NCBI GenBank assembly: GCA_037954665.1
Contig: JBBMOL010000133.1
Span: forward strand, 1,550,001 to 1,614,000
Direction: 5' to 3'
DNA: 64,000 bases
Origin: Laguncularia racemosa
Lineage: Eukaryota > Streptophyta > Magnoliopsida > Myrtales > Combretaceae
The notes below the pieces were generated by a model. It worked only from the letters and a program-made list of their open reading frames with translations. It ran no database searches and was not told where the DNA came from. The first letter of the stretch is position 1. Every line of letters starts with the position of its first letter. Of this stretch, positions 1 through 10,788 are shown one piece after another. The position numbers and the translations under genes are program-made.

Positions 1-62
1 TTTTTCTTTCTTTCTTTTTTTGGCAATTAATTGATGAAAAAGTAGTGTATTATATTTGAATT
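1..62. other. Flank left of MULE-A
   Basis: Short AT-rich flank with a pyrimidine stretch at the very start. No gene or repeat is recognisable. It ends at the 9-bp target duplication (63-71) of the following TIR element. Confidence 0.5.
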
Positions 63-71
63 GAATATTTT

Positions 72-245
72 AGGTAACACTTTTAAATATCTTACTTTTT
101 AGAAAAAAATTATGCAAATATTGCATCCGAAATAATTATTCCTAAAATAGGTTTCGAAGGCCCGAATGTGGTTTGCAACTTCAATAAAAAAAATAAATTT
201 AATACTGCTTGAAGACATGAACGAGGTCCATGCCTTCAGTACAAT
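72..245 (+). repeat. Left TIR of MULE-A
   Basis: Starts AGGTAACAC and contains a block with ataattattcctaaaatagg that recurs, inverted, near 5430-5460. It aligns imperfectly to the reverse complement of 5340-5511 over roughly 150 bp. The same terminal module occurs at both ends of MULE-B. Confidence 0.7.
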
Positions 246-989
246 TATAGTGAGGGATATTTTTTTTCGACCATGATGGAATTTTGCAAACCTAGATTGC
301 ATACCTATAAAATTATTATAATGTAACACTGTAAACCTATAAAATTGTTGCTACAAATCTATAAAAATGATATAGTAAATTTACATAGTATCATAGCATG
401 TGGTTTCTAATGTACAGAAAAAAATTTGCACCAACAGTTTCTACTATAAATATTAATCGTTAGTTCATATGTTCATTTTTACATCTTTCAATTTCATCTG
501 CAAATTTCACTCTATCATATTGTTTGAAATTTTTTATTTTCTTAATTTTTATTTCACGCAGGTTTTAGCTTGAAGTATGTATGTGAAATATCTTCATCAA
601 AACATGATATCAGTATGTTTTTATGAGGAAAATTTATTTTTTTTGCTATTATATTCTCTGTATGAATACATAAAAAAGAGTGCAATTATGTATACTTCAC
701 AATTTTCATTGAAGTAGTAGTAGTTGTTAATTAGTTGTTAATATGTCATTAATTAATATTAGCAAATGAATTAATAAAAAATTAGTATTTTTTATATGAA
801 ATTTCTGAATTTTTATTTGTAAAAATTATTGTAAAAATAATCATTAATGATGAAGTAATTAGTCCTTAATTAGTCATTATTTAATGATTAGAAAAATAAT
901 TAGGAAAAACCTTTGCTAAGATTATAATGAATTATCTTTATGTGTTATTATAATATATTTTTGTAAAAGTAGTTGTTAATTAACTATTA

Positions 990-1920
990 ATTAGTAGTAA
1001 TTAGTCGTTCATATATGTGTAATTAATTGTTAGAAAAATAATTAGTGAAAAATTTTGTGTTAATTGCAAATGTAAAGTATTTGTATTTTTTTGTACAATT
1101 AGTTATAAAATTAAATAGTTATTAATGATCCATTAATTAAAGGTTATTAGTCATTAATGTCATTTATTAGTTGTTATAAAATAATTAGTGAAAAATTTTG
1201 TGTTGGTTGCAAATGTAAAATATTTTTATGTTCTTATACAATTAGTTATAAAATTAAGTAGTTATTAATGATTAGTTAATTAAAGGTGATTAGTTGTTAT
1301 AAAAATAATTAGTGAAAAATTTTGTGTTGGTTGCAAATGTGAAATATTTGTATGTTTTTTATACAATTAGTTATAAAATAAAGTAGTTATTAATGATCTA
1401 TTAATTAAAGGTGATTAGTTGTTAATATATCATTAATTATTTGTTATAAAATTAAATAGTAAAAAAATTTGCATTGGTTGCAAATGTTAAATATTTGTAT
1501 GTTTTTGTACAATTAGTTATAAAATTAAGTAGTTATTAATGATCCGTTAATTAAAGGTGATTAGTTGTTAATATATCATTAATTAGTTGTTATAAAATTA
1601 ATTAGTTAAAATTTTTGTATTGGTTGCAAATATAAAATAATTGTATGTTTTTGTACAATTAGTTATAAAATTAAGTAGTTATTAATGATCCATTAATTAA
1701 AGGTAATTAGTCATTAATTAGTTATAAAATTAATTAGTAAAATTTTTTGTATTAGTTGCAAATGTAATATGTTTGTGTTTTTGTAAAAGTAGTTGTAAAA
1801 TTACGTTATTGTTAATTAACCATTACTTAATAGTAATTACTAGTCTTAGTCATTCATGTGTCATTAATTAATCATCATAAAATTAATTACTAAAAAAATT
1901 TGGTGTTGATTGTATTGTAA
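990..1920 (+). repeat. Tandem repeat array, about 145-bp unit (MULE-A)
   Basis: The anchor ttgcaaatg starts at about 1064, 1207, 1331, 1478, 1624 and 1756. The spacings are 143, 124, 147, 146 and 132, so the unit is about 145 bp with indels. Each unit contains ttaattaaaggtgattag, a ttattaattag-rich part and aaaattttgt. The array is almost entirely A/T and shows no ORF. It directly precedes the segment beginning gcataatagatggagcttg that leads into the plant mobile domain gene, an arrangement repeated in MULE-B. Confidence 0.8.
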
Positions 1921-2094
1921 TATCCGTGCATAATAGATGGAGCTTGGACCCTTTGATCCTTTAGTCTTAGCGTAGTAGGAGGGACATCGATCATAGGCTG
2001 TTTGGGACAAAGAGTTAAACCACCTTTCACTTGTTAATTAATTTTTGTTGTATTAGGAATAGTTAAACATTTAACATGTTATCATTATAGGATC

Positions 2095-4035
2095 GAGCAA
2101 CCTTACTGTTTGACAGTGCGATCTATCACTTTAGCCCGACGAGCACACCATCCCTCTCGATCCTCGAGTAGAGCCATACTTGCATTTAGCAGGATTCGAA
2201 GGTGTGAGTTGCCTACCGTATATACCATTGGATTGGCACATGATTACAACATTGGTGGAGCAATGGCAACTAGAGATGCACACATTCCACATGCTAATAA
2301 GGGAGTTTACTATCACCTTACAGGACGTAGAGATCCAGTTAGGACTCCCCATTAATGGTCAGATAGTTACAGGGAGTAGTTGCCTGGATTGGGGTGCGAT
2401 ATGTGAAGAATTGTTGGGGGTGAAGCCGGGGCTTAGCTATAAGGGGGCCGCATTAATATGACATGGATTCGTGATATGTTCTGAATGCTCCCACTTGACA
2501 CCAATGCTAAGCAAATCCATCGATATATGCATGCGTACATAATGTAGTTGTTGGGGGGATTTATCTTTGCTGGTAAATCCAGTGCCTTCGTTCATGTGAT
2601 GTGGTTACCTCTTTGGGAGCATTTTGAGATTGTTGGGACGTATAGCTAAGGTTCACATGTTTGGTGTGGTTATATCGCTAACTTTATATCTTGTCATCAC
2701 CATCGGCACATGAGATTGGAGGGACTGTCATTCTACCATAGATGTGCGCTTGGGATAGATTTCCCTACATAACACCCCTTAGTTGACACAAACTATTTAT
2801 TGAAGCTGATTGTTCATTAGTAGCACATTAGAACACGAGGAGGGACACTTAGTATCACCTGACCCACATTGTTGACGCATATCGGGATGTGTTGGACTGA
2901 CAGAACATGTCACAGGTATTTCAGTAACCATTTTTTTATTTTCCTTGTAATTCATCATGTTTATCATTTATAATGAATATAATTTCATATCCTTCAGGTG
3001 GATTGGGAGCCGTACGATATGAATGTAATTAATCTCTAACCTAATTTCTACAAAGGTGGCATGCATATTTAGACGGCTTGAGTGCCATTAATATGTTTCC
3101 ACATTGTTGAGTGACATTTCCCAAATCGAGTGGCTAGACAATTTAGTGGGCTTTAATATATCTCATAGCCGGTTAACAAGTAGTTGGAGCTCCATCAAAT
3201 TGACTTGTGGGGGGGATTGATGTTGATTTGTTGGTCTATCATGCAATGTATATATACATGTGGGAAGAGCGGGTTAATCGAGTGGTTCACATGGAGGGCC
3301 CTAGTGGTGTGCATGACAATTACATGTAGTGGTATGGTTTGATCAACTGACGATATATAGGTCGCACGATGGCTGTTCTTGGTTTTTTTGGTAAGTACAA
3401 TTTACATAAAAATTCCATAAGTGAATAATTGCGTGATCATTTCTTATTTAAGTTATGTTTTGTTCATACTTGTAGGGTAACACATTACGATAAATCTACG
3501 TATCGTTAGATCTGGTGAAGGCCATGAGAATAGCTACTTAAGGTCTTCATTTCATACATCGTTATGCGGGGCGGGGTGGGGCTAACACTATACTTGTAGT
3601 TGCAACAGTAGAATACCCAAGAGGTAGAGGTGAAGCCACAATTGGTTCCTGTGCGGCGAAGGATGGTGGGACGACAACAACGACCTCGAAACTAGGGTAA
3701 GGCATAGCAAAATCCAATACAGGACTAATATATGCCTATTGATTCCGATATAACGTATGCTAGCTTAAGGCCGATTTTTAGCTAATACTCCATAAAGTGG
3801 TCTTATCACAATATCGTCGGTTCCACAAAAGAAATGCTTTGGAAAACAACCTATGTACCAGGGTGAATCATCAATGCAGCCTATAGAGTGGAATCTCGTG
3901 CCTTAGCGAGCATTCGACGATACTCCCCTGCAACAACCAACACAGTAGTCTAAAGCTCCACTAGCTCCACGTCCAAGGCCAATCAATGCCTTTGCTAGGC
4001 TAGTTAGACAATTCACTACGGGAAGGAGATAGGAT
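2095..4035 (+). pseudogene. Plant mobile domain (PMD) pseudogene in MULE-A
   Basis: Conceptual translation resembles the plant mobile domain (PF10536, the MAIN/MAIL1 and transposon-associated family). The core reads AGFEGVSCLPYIPLDWHM, then TLVEQWQLEMHTFHM and TLQDVEIQLGLPINGQ (2180-2350), followed by LPLDTNAKQIHRY, FPLVDT-like and VDWEPYDMNVINL blocks. Several in-frame stops and frame changes lie after 2461, so it is dead. A probable intron (about 2912-2999) ends in tccttcag just before the VDWEPYDM block, and the corresponding intron is present in the MULE-B copy. The poorly conserved tail after 3480 is proline/arginine/glutamine rich, as usual for this family. It is cargo or coding content of the TIR element and not a host MAIN gene. 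The family call is from recognised motifs only. Confidence 0.7.
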
Positions 4036-5339
4036 GGGATAGGAACCGATAATTTCTTATTCATTTCATATGTATATGTTCCATTGAAACAATAACGTTA
4101 GCATTTGCCTGTTACACATGCAATGTATACATATATAATTTCACAACATCGAATATATGAAAACAAATTAACAAATGTCTAAAGAAATTAATATTTAATA
4201 TAATTTCTCAATAAATTACAAAATTGTAAATATATATGCAAAAGATCAAGCATTCCCCTTTTAGTACGTCAAAAAAAAGTCGATAAAGTGGTTAAGGATT
4301 CACCTAAGTGACAAAAGGGAAAAAGGTAATGTTAGTATCACAAATGCAATGTCAAACATGATGAAATGTGTATTGGTATCAATCATTTACCATTATCTCA
4401 ACCCCCACTTTGGTTGGATCGACTTCGATATTGCGGCATATTCTGTATAAGAATTTGTTGTAGTTCACATTTTTCTTCATTTTCAATTTCTTTACCGGAT
4501 CCCTATCATATTCCGGCCCTCAGTTATCGGTCACAATATTTCTAAACGCATAGATCATCAATTTTACATAATCAACCATTATTTTCCTATCTAGAGTACA
4601 TATAAATTATGAGCTTTTTAAAAAATATGACAATTTCTAATAATAATATTGTAAAAATTTGCACAAAAAAAATTTCTGTATCATTTTTCATTTTCATTTT
4701 TTCCCATTATTTCCAAACAAAAATTTGCGAATTTAATTAACAATGTAAAAATTATTTTGCATACCATACCAAATATTACAAATTTCCATCACAATATTTT
4801 TTTATAACATAACTAATATTTTAAATTTAATATTTAAAAATAATATCTAATGCATACTAACACAAAAATTAATATTACATATTACGTAATCATGATCTAC
4901 ATAAATTATATCTAACACACTACAAACTAAAAATAAGAGGTAACATTTTCAATAGAATATAACATTATAACAACATTTTTAATAGAATATAACATTACAA
5001 TAATATTTTTTCTCAAATAATAACATCAAACACAGTAAAAAAAAACTTTAATGTTTTCTAAGAAAACATGCCACAATCGATAAATTATTGAGGAAATACT
5101 TAGATCTTGTTGTATTTGTACAAATCCCTCATTTCTCTACAAAAACACTTCCTCTTCTTCTTCTTGTGAACGAGAGGAAAAACAACACAGATTTAGTTAG
5201 AAGATATGAAAAATAATAGTAAATGTCTTCTATTTATGTATTCATATTTTTTTCTGTATTGTTGTTTCGTGAGTTGTTTTTTACATTCACGGGCGATGTT
5301 AAAGTAAAAAAAAAAAAAAAAAAGGGTTGGTGGGATTAC
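4036..5339. other. AT-rich right arm of MULE-A
   Basis: About 1.3 kb of non-coding AT-rich DNA, colinear with the right arm of MULE-B (about 36870-37860). It contains a 19-bp A run near 5306 and pyrimidine stretches. No gene is seen. Confidence 0.6.
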
Positions 5340-5511
5340 CTTATGTGGCAAAATTGAAGGCACGAACCCGGTTTGTGCCTTCAGTTTTAAATTTTTTCTT
5401 CTCCTAAAGTCGCAAACCATGTCTGTAACTTCGAAACTTATTTTAGAAATAATTATTCTGAATATTATATTTGGGTAATTTTTTTTAAATCACTATTTAA
5501 GAACGGAACCT
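5340..5511 (-). repeat. Right TIR of MULE-A
   Basis: Inverted match to 72-245. It ends GAACGGAACCT and is followed by the duplicated gagtatttt (5512-5520). Confidence 0.7.
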
Positions 5512-5564
5512 GAGTATTTTGATATATTTATATTTGTTTGCGGTCATCATCCTAATATTACACA

Positions 5565-5592
5565 CGTGTGTGTGTGCACGCACGTGTGTGTT
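5565..5592. repeat. AC/GT microsatellite
   Basis: Alternating purine-pyrimidine tract (acacgtgtgtgtgtgc then gcacgtgtgtgt), a potential Z-DNA-forming stretch in the flank downstream of the NPF pseudogene. Confidence 0.6.
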
Positions 5593-5834
5593 GGGGAAAG
5601 AGAGAGATTTCTGTGTAGAAGCTGTTGAATTTGAGAATATACGGATTCTTGTCTTCATTGATGATAACGTTGAACAAACTTGATATGAAATAGAAACATC
5701 TTTTTGCTTCAACCGCACCGCAGGTCCTACTTGGTTCTACCTGGTACAAAATTAAGAAAAATCTCTATGCTTTTCTACTCTCTCATTAACTGCAACGATT
5801 ACCCTAAAATGATCGTAGTATACAGGATTCGCTA

Positions 5835-6808
5835 TTCACCTCAAACATCCACTCTTTATTCAGAATCTCTTGAGTTACATCTCCTCTATGTGCATTGACT
5901 CCTGCCAAAAATTTCCGTGCATAGAGATTGTAATATACAAGATAAGGCGATGACGGCGTAATAGTAATCCAGCCGGCAATGGTTAAGATCTCGAGCTGCC
6001 AACCCAAGGAATGTTCCCATTTCTCGCTTTTAACTTGTGGATGATGCTGACAAGAGAAGATGTCAGGTAATTTGCGAAAGAGAATGAGAAAATTTATTGC
6101 CTCTCCAATGGTTCTCAAGTTCTCTTTACATGTGAAGTCAGCAGTTCCATCACGGCAATAGCTGCGAAAGCTTCAATGAGTCCTGAAAATGCATATTGTG
6201 GCAACAGCCATGCAACACTCATTGGTGCAACCATAGGTTTGTGCTTTAAAGCCGTTTCGCACCGTTTCCCCTCGACTATTGCAGCAGTTGACATGCACAG
6301 AATCGCCATTATAATGCCAATGTACATCCTTTGTTGCATAGTGAGTTTCTTCCGGTTCTTGCTCTGGAATTTCCTAGAAGCATACGGTATGACGCATCTT
6401 ATATGAATATCCATAATGTGAGAACAATCATAGAGTTGAGTAATAACCAACTGGGGGAATTTGAAGATTTGGTCCAATTAGTACTTGATGAATTCCATTC
6501 CCATTCTGTTGATCAAATGCCAGGAAGCACAAAATTCTTGATAGCCAGGTTGGTGCAATGGCAACAAGGCATTTTGTCTGCTCTACTTGTTACACACTAC
6601 ATAACCTCCAGCGGTCCTTAGCCCTGCCTTGACTATCTTGTTCACTTTGGTCTACCACTATAGCCGCCTTGTCAAGGAACATGAACCTCGGAGTATGTGC
6701 AAGCTTTCTTACCTCGGAATTGTATTCTTCCGTAGGAATTTCATATAATGCCCTGTTGTTGTAATGTTGAATAGTTAAATGGCGTTTCCACAAAGGCACG
6801 ACAATCAC
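5835..6808 (-). pseudogene. NPF transporter pseudogene, 3' half
   Basis: Minus-strand remnant of an NRT1/PTR-family transporter closely matching the intact gene at 59674-62026. Recognisable blocks run from the central loop (KRHLTIQHYNNRALYEIP, 6700-6790), through MQQRMYIGIIMAILCMSTAA (about 6290-6350) and SGLIEAFAAIAVMELL, to YLVYYNLYARKFLAGV near the C terminus (about 5890-5940). The frame changes several times and stops intervene, for example around 6480-6590 and 6115. Homology continues weakly into the 3' UTR (to about 5740). It ends exactly at 6808, where a Tekay retrotransposon begins. The missing upstream part resumes at 28551. It represents a tandem duplicate of the intact gene that decayed. 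Confidence 0.9.
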
Positions 6809-8812
6809 TGTAACGCTTTGAAATGAAGAAGCATTATTGCTTGTCACATGTCCTTACCAGACAATGACATGTTAAGACTCTTTAACCTTACTTTGATACT
6901 ACTCAAACCTATAAGCTATATTACTTGACATTCATCTATTAAACAATTCTCATACTTTCAACATAATACAGATATATCTCAATTCACCTTTCAAAATTTT
7001 AGCAAACCTTAACAATTCATCCATGATTAAAATTTAAATTTAAAGTAGCAGAATATCTATAATACTTTAGTCTATTATCCTCTAGAGAATCCACTATTGA
7101 TTACATATAAATAGCACAATCCTTCTAAATTCTAATTACTATAATAATAATAAAAGTCTTCTTCTTCCCTCTCTTGTACATTCACTCACAGGTCATCTTC
7201 CTGGTTAACACATCTCTTTGTGCTTGCATCTAAAAAAGATAATACTCGAATGGTAAGTTAATGCCCAATACGCATAACAAGAAGCACATATACATGAACA
7301 AACAAGAACTAAGTTCACATACAGATATATAGAACTTAAACATCAATCAACAGGTTCATGATACACTTAAGTCTACAAAGCATTAATGGGGTACTCATGA
7401 CTTGGTTAAACACACTTAAACACTTGATCCTTAAACTAGTATTAGGAACTGCTACTACGGCCCCTAACACCCATGAATTCTTAAACCTTAAATTGGTGAT
7501 GAAAACTATCACTATGGGCCTTACACCCATAAATCCTTAAACCTTAAACTAACCTAGATCATTTCTAAGCACGAATTTACTAGGGACAACGTTATACAAG
7601 GATCATTGGGGTGTTTCCTAGGGATCTGCCACTATAGGCCCTTAGGCCGGCCCAAGCACATATAACAAACACATAAATACTCAACCATTTCATTCAACTT
7701 AATCAAATTCAATGCATACTAACTTAACAAGCACAAGAAATAATTAAAGTTACATGTACCTAGGATCTAAAACCTAAGCACAACTGGTCTTGAATCTAAA
7801 GTGTTTTGTAGTTTGCCAAAGCAATAACGGCTTCCTCCTAATACTATCTTAAGAATAATCTAAGTTTTCTTAATTCTCTTCTCTATTCTGTTGTACGATT
7901 CCTTCTCTTTCGCCAATGGAGTTTCTAGGTTTTCACTAGGTGTTTTAGTTGCGTGGGAATCCATTTGAATGTAAATTAAAGTGATACACAAATTATAATT
8001 AAGTACATGGTCATGCTTTATGCTGTGTACATTTTTGTAAATTTTTCATGTTTTGGCATGCCTTAGGTACACAATTGTGTAGGGGGGCCATGTACCTTTA
8101 TGTAAAATTTCCATCTTTAAAATGCCTTATTACATGGTCGTGTAGATGGCCATGTACCACACTACGTATGTTTTCATATTTAATATGCCTTAGTATACGG
8201 GTGTGTACATTTGCTATGTACCCATTGTACACACACGCACTTATGCACATGCAAGTACATGGGCATGTACCTAATTGTGTTCCATGTTTTTCTTCACGGA
8301 CCTTAATTCCTCTTTACCAATTCGTTCCAATTCTTAAATCTTTTGATCATAGGTTTAATTAAAGCCTAAAAGTTGAAATTCCTAATTGAATTACATGGGT
8401 TTCTGAACTTACTTTTCAAATTCTATGAATCGAATCCTTGATCACTTGATCTTCTTACTCGTTCAATCCATTTCTTGATCTGAATTCTACAGAACAATGT
8501 GATGGAAATCGGTTAAATCCTTAATTCGGTAATCTTAATTAAAAATTCCATCATTACAACCCTTACCTGGTGAAATCGGACTTGACCTTTGTGAAATCCT
8601 TCTAATTGTCCTTAGGGTTCTCTAGAGAGTGTTTAATTTCCTTGTCTTATCATTGTGCAAACGGCAAAAGGAGAGTGCTAGGTCACATGGAGTATTTATA
8701 CTCTGTCTACAAAATGGCCCATTTACCCCATATTATATTAAAATTCCACTTCTGACCTTAGTTCCATTTTATAATATATCATTAAATAAAATAATTGGTA
8801 TGAGTATTTACA
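6809..8812 (-). repeat. 3' LTR of the Tekay-type element
   Basis: About 2.0 kb. Starts tgtaacgctttg and ends tgagtatttaca on the plus strand. It aligns along its whole length with 26557-28550, with many substitutions and small indels, which suggests an old insertion. It contains GCC-poor, AT-rich DNA and several imperfect internal repeats (blocks with ccttaaacc and ggaactnccactac around 7400-7540). Confidence 0.92.
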
Positions 8813-8824
8813 TTCTCCCTTTCT
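8813..8824 (-). other. Polypurine tract of the Tekay-type element
   Basis: Minus strand reads agaaagggagaa directly against the 3' LTR, where second-strand priming would occur. Confidence 0.75.
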
Positions 8825-8879
8825 TATATAAACTTTTGTCCTCAAAAGTTACTTGATTCTAGAAGAGTTTTGGATATTT

Positions 8880-10110
8880 CTTCCTCATCTCCTCTTCTAA
8901 CTCTCACGTCGCTTCCCATTCGGTTCGATTTGTCCATTCTACCTTACTATAGGGAATCATTCTCCATTTTAGCATTTGTTCCTTGGTGTCCACAAATCTG
9001 ACTGGTCTTTTAATAGAGGACAAGTTTGGCTGCATATTCAATAGCTTTAAAGCCACTATTTGATCTGGGTTAGGTATATACTTCCTTAACATTGATACAT
9101 GGAATACATTGTATACCCTAGCTAAACTTAGTGGGAGAGCCAACCTATAAGCTACAGTACCTACTCTTTTTAAGATTTCAAATGGGCCTACATACCTTAG
9201 GTTTAGCTTCCCTTTCAAATCGAACGTGATCACCCCTTTGGTTGGAGATACTCTTAATAGAACCTTGTCTCCTACTTGGAATTCCAAGGGGCACCTTTTT
9301 TTATCTATGTAGCTCTTTTGTCGAGACTGAGCTGTCTATATCCTTTGCCTTATCAATTTTACCTTGTTTACTGCCTCTTGGATTAATTCTGGTCCCATTA
9401 TTTGCCTTTCTCTCACTTCATCCCAGTGTAATAGGGATTTACATCTTCTTTCATAAAGAACCTCACAAGTAGCCATCTAGATGGTTGCTTGATAGCTATT
9501 ATTATAGGTAAATTTAATAAGATGTATATGCTCATTCCAATTACCACAAAAATCTAGTGCATAGGCTCTAAGCAAATCCTCTAGAATCTGTATAGTCCTC
9601 TCATACTATCTATTCATCTAAGGATGGAATGCAGTGCTGAACTGCAGTTTGGTACCCAAAGCTTTATGTAAGCTATTCGGAATCTATTTATAAATCTTGT
9701 GTCTCTATAAGAAGTTATGGTTACTAGCACTCCATGTAATCTGATTATTTCTTGAATATATATATATATATATATATGAGCTAGTTTCTCCAGTTTATAT
9801 CCCACTCCGATATGTAGAAAATGAGCAGACTTGGTTAATTGGTTCACTATTACCCAAATTGCATCTTGCTTCTCTCTAGTATTCAAAAGGGTTGTAACAA
9901 AGTCCATTATCATCTTGTTACCATTTTCATTTTAGTACTGAAAGAGGCTGTAATTCTCCACTTAGCCTCTAATGCTTAATTCTGATTTGTTGGTAAGTGA
10001 GGTATTTAGCTACGTACTTAACTATTTCTTTCTTCATATTCTTTCACCTGTAGTGACTCTTCAAGTTTTTGTACGTTTTGGTGCTTCTAGGGCAAATTGT
10101 GTAGGTTGAA
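8880..10110 (-). pseudogene. Tekay integrase with C-terminal chromodomain-like tail (degenerate)
   Basis: Minus strand. The zinc-binding/N-terminal part and GELQPLSV block lie near 9940-9990. The core DFVTTLLNTREKQDAIWVIV is at about 9845-9905, followed by QEIIRLHGVLVTITSYRDTRF near 9700-9755, where the family usually has SDRD, so the second catalytic aspartate is lost. The C terminus (8904-9287) has VGDKVLLRVSPTKGV, RYVGPFEILKRVG and NVFHVSMLRKYIP, then WTNRTEWEAT and an acidic ELEEEM end typical of Tekay chromodomains. Frame changes and stops occur between these blocks. Dead copy. Confidence 0.88.
9755..9778. repeat. (TA)n microsatellite inside integrase
   Basis: About 11-12 TA units interrupt the integrase reading frame at the place where relatives have a LYIQ-like segment. 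The minus-strand translation becomes a run of alternating I and Y and the frame is kept downstream. Confidence 0.8.
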
Positions 10111-10559
10111 TAGTGTGCCTCTTTTATTACCTCCCTCTTCAATTCCATATCCCTTAGCACACATAACCTGGTTCCATATCTGAAGATGCCCTTTGTGTCT
10201 ACGTTGAATTTAGGAGCCTTGCCCTATTCCATTCCATTCTTGATCTCTTGTATATCTTTATCCTCTACCTGATCCATCTTAATTCTGTTTAATAGGGTTG
10301 GTTATATGCATAAAGAGGCCATTTTTGCTCCCACTTCTTGAGTTAATACTTTCAACTCCAGTTTACGTATGTCATCCAACAACTTTTGTTGTGAGGTGAT
10401 GAGAGTGGCTATATTACCCTGTTTCTTTCTATCGAGGGCATTTTCCACTACATTAGCTTTTCTTAGATGGTATTAGATTTCTAGGTCATAGTCCTTTATC
10501 AACTCCAACTATCTCCTTTGCCTCATGTTTAGCTCTTTTCATGTGAATATGTACTTTAG

Positions 10560-10783
10560 ACTCTATGATTAGTGAAGATCTTGCATCTCTCTCCATACTG
10601 GTAGTGCCTCCATAATTTTAAGGCCAATACCATTGCCTTTGACTCCAAGTCATGAGTTAGGCAATTTTTCTCATAGGGCTTTAGTTGGTGGGATGCATAT
10701 GCTATCACTTATCCATCTTGTATCAACACATATCCTAAGCCTTGGGTTGAGGCATCACTATATACGTGAACTCTTTCCCACTC
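10560..10783 (-). pseudogene. Tekay RNase H fragment (left of the nested element)
   Basis: Minus strand, starting right at the nested insertion: FTVYSDASTQGLGYVLIQDG, then YASHQLKPYEKNCLTHDLES and WRHYQYGERC. This is the Ty3 RNase H with its DAS motif. The upstream junction with the RT remnant is across the nested element at 23887. Decayed after about 10570. Confidence 0.88.
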
Positions 10784-10788
10784 TTGGG

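Larger units (their letters stand above)
72..5511 (+). mobile_element. MULE-like TIR transposon, copy A, carrying a plant mobile domain pseudogene
   Basis: A 5.4-kb element bounded by long terminal inverted repeats (about 72-245 and 5340-5511) and a 9-bp direct duplication, gaatatttt at 63-71 and gagtatttt at 5512-5520 (one mismatch). Nine-bp duplications with long TIRs are typical of Mutator-like elements. Inside, in order: an AT-rich subterminal zone, about 145-bp tandem repeats (about 1000-1920), a decayed plant mobile domain gene (2095-4035) and an AT-rich right arm. No MURA-type transposase is seen, so it is inferred to be non-autonomous. A second copy with the same layout lies at 32698-38043, which makes this a family and not a chance arrangement. 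The superfamily assignment is an inference from TSD length and TIR type. Confidence 0.75.

Noticed and set aside
2180..2461. The open PMD stretch as a functional host MAIN/MAIL gene.
   Set aside because: It sits inside TIRs with target duplications, downstream parts have several stops, and a second copy exists in another transposon.
5804..6477. Two overlapping minus-strand ORFs as separate small membrane proteins.
   Set aside because: They are successive frames of one NPF pseudogene, as shown by colinearity with the intact gene.
6801..6810. A 9-bp shared string acaatcact at both Tekay junctions, suggesting a Mutator or hAT target duplication.
   Set aside because: The LTRs start TG and end CA. 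With those ends fixed the duplication is the 5-bp atcac; the preceding aca is the LTR end on one side and original sequence on the other, and the following t is the LTR start or original base. It fits an LTR retrotransposon.
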